Shown here in pieces: positions 62,738 to 64,000 of a stretch of 64,000 bases of DNA. Made by a program: the position numbers and the translations under genes. The stretch covers positions 434,001 to 498,000 of the forward strand of contig CAWHXW010000004.1 of the NCBI GenBank assembly GCA_963833465.1, read 5' to 3'. The stretch comes from Fen-1298 sp963833465. GTDB lineage: Bacteria > Bacteroidota > Ignavibacteria > UBA10030. Under the pieces are notes generated by a model. The model worked only from the letters and a program-made list of their open reading frames with translations, did not search any database and was not told where the DNA came from. Within the stretch, counting starts at the first letter, position 1. Each line of letters opens with the position of its first letter.

Positions 62738-63758
62738 TTAATTTGTTGAAATTAGTTCCGGAATAACACTGGTAGTAAAACTAAAAGAATAAATTTCAAG
62801 ATTCGGATTCAATGTTATCATCTTTAGCAGATGACTGCCGAATTCTTTATTGCGTATGATTGCATACATTCTTGGCATATCGACAAAAAGAGAAGTCTGT
62901 TTCTTAAGAAGTTTAACAATATCCTCTCCAAATATTTCTTTGGGCAGCGGCTGGCTGTTCTGTTGAACAGTAACTTCGCATAGCGAACCGTCACGCGATG
63001 CCATCACAGCATTCACTTCTTTCGCCTGATATGGAAGAAAAATCGCACCTTCTTCTTTTTCACTTCCATTAAAACGCATACACTGCCGTTCGTTCATCCA
63101 TTTACCGCTTGCATAAAATCGTTCTGGCAGATAAATTCCCGGATCAGTGTATTCGAGTGTGGATTCAGGATTGTATCCTTCCGGATTGCCAAGACCACCG
63201 CGAAGATATCCGAGATACAATTCACTTGTTGGACGAAAACAGACAGCACCGGTTTGGTCTTCCTCACGGAAAGGGACAGTCAAAGCAGGCATTTCACCGC
63301 GACTGCCGGCTTCGCTAAGCAACTGCTGGATTGCACGTTCAAATTCAATATAACCTCCTTCACCGTGCTGAATAAACCGTACGTAACCATCACGGTCTAT
63401 AAGACAACGAGTAGGCCAATAGCGCACAGAATATGCATTCCAAATTATAGCTTCATTATCAAGCATAACCGGATAAGTGATCTTGAAATTCTCGACAGCT
63501 TTCTGCACAAGTTTAGGCGAAGCGGCAAATTCAAACTCCGGTGTATGAATTCCGACAACTGAAAGGCCAAATGATTTGTAATTTTTCTGCCATTCTTGAA
63601 TGTAAGGAAAAGTACCGAATGCAATTTATGCACGTGTAATCCCAAAAGTCAACTAAAACGACTTCACTGTTATAATCATGAACGGAAACCGGTCCGGAGT
63701 TCAACCAGAAGTTTCCGTAAAGTTCTGGAGCATGAATATGTTTTGGTTCAAGTTCCAT
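62738..63758 (-). pseudogene. DipZ C-terminal-like thioredoxin-fold protein, one-base frameshift
   Basis: Thioredoxin-like domain (DFWDYTCINCIRYF, an active-site CxNC with C-I-N-C) joined to a beta-sandwich module (PRYIDRDG-like region, AVCFRPTSELYLGYLRGG, LPERFYASGKWMNERQ) as in the periplasmic C-terminal part of DipZ/Thioredoxin_10 proteins. The frame breaks at a run of four A (63608-63611, plus strand): removing one lets IRYFPYIQEWQKNYKSFGLS continue into the rest, giving 339 residues. No membrane domain precedes it in this gene. A start at 63758 (MELEPKHIHAPE) fits; an upstream frame continues but overlaps the neighbouring gene. Role: disulfide reduction (inference). Confidence 0.75.
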
Positions 63759-63771
63759 TGATTTAAATACT

Positions 63772-64000
63772 CTATTCTTCTTTTCCACCAGTACGCGCAA
63801 CAAATAAAAAACTATCGCGAACAAAATCGGCAGCATTAGTTGCAAATGATTCTGGAATACTTTTCTTCAATTGATCAAACGTAATAACAATCCCGCCAGC
63901 CGAGATTGTCATATTAGGATTGACAAGAACAGCCCTTGTTGATCCGCTGCATTTTAGTACAACGCTTGCTTTTACATTTGGAAAAGTCGCGTCAATAATC
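63772..64000 (-). CDS. Unidentified gene, C-terminal end only
   Basis: The last 75 codons of a minus-strand gene that enters from the right edge, ending in TAG at 63772-63774. The visible part (DATFPNVKASVVLKCSGSTR..., then FLFVARTGGKEE) is beta-rich with one Cys and is not recognised. Its stop lies 13 bases before the DipZ-like start, so the two may share a transcript. Confidence 0.6.
   Translation of the reverse strand, partial: IIDATFPNVKASVVLKCSGSTRAVLVNPNMTISAGGIVITFDQLKKSIPESFATNAADFVRDSFLFVARTGGKEE

Overview
This is 64 kb of an AT-rich bacterial genome whose content points to the Bacteroidota/Chlorobiota side of the tree, most likely an Ignavibacteria-like lineage (inference). The evidence is a DUF5103 type IX secretion plug protein, the 31-residue AURKAIP1/COX24-type basic protein seen in Bacteroidota, DUF1573 and DUF2723 proteins, and an unbroken secE-nusG-rplKAJL-rpoBC-rpsLG-fusA-tuf-rpsJ-rplC... 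order. Shine-Dalgarno sequences are often clear, and several genes start with TTG or GTG.

Bases 1-21070 are one minus-strand information-processing superoperon. A strong promoter at about 21.05 kb reads through tRNA-Thr(UGU), tRNA-Tyr, tRNA-Gly, tRNA-Thr(GGU), rpmG, tRNA-Trp, secE, nusG, the L11/L1/L10/L12 genes, rpoB, rpoC, the str genes (rpsL, rpsG, fusA, tuf) and the S10 operon, up to a truncated rpsC at the left edge. The tRNA order matches the E. coli thrU-tyrU-glyT-thrT-tufB-trp-secE region, but rpmG stands where tufB would be. Candidate regulatory hairpins lie in the rplJ leader, in the rplL-rpoB gap and directly after tRNA-Gly.

Bases 21-28.6 kb hold a DUF2723 membrane protein (minus) and then a plus-strand series: an intact 3-hydroxyacyl-CoA dehydrogenase followed by a catalytically degenerate paralogue, a redox/membrane set (DUF1573 protein, rhodanese, MauE/DoxX protein), a GNAT acetyltransferase, a four-helix membrane protein and a YbjQ protein ending in a clear terminator.

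Bases 28.7-37 kb are a minus-strand MacAB-TolC-type export operon: TolC-like channel, membrane fusion protein, TPR protein, ATPase and three permeases, the last two a tandem duplication. Next come a CCA-adding enzyme, a Gfo/Idh/MocA oxidoreductase, the T9SS plug protein, a HAD phosphatase and a DUF4382 lipoprotein (all minus), then an rRNA m5C methyltransferase and an outer-membrane protein (plus). All five tRNAs lack an encoded CCA end, so the CCA-adding enzyme is needed to finish them.

Bases 45-61 kb are mostly minus-strand housekeeping genes: uvrA, an EF-G-like GTPase, DUF948-like and YtxH proteins, the COX24-type peptide, an HU-family protein, sppA, trxB, queG, a ferredoxin, gpmA and metH, with a lone response regulator on the plus strand. 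metH is preceded by a structured leader with mutually exclusive antiterminator and terminator helices. An insertion sequence with imperfect terminal inverted repeats follows at 61.46-62.72 kb, then a DipZ-C-terminal-like thioredoxin gene and the end of an unidentified gene.

Four genes (DUF1573 protein, third permease, outer-membrane protein, thioredoxin-like protein) are each broken by exactly one extra base and read cleanly once it is removed. This suggests either recent inactivation or insertion-type sequencing errors.
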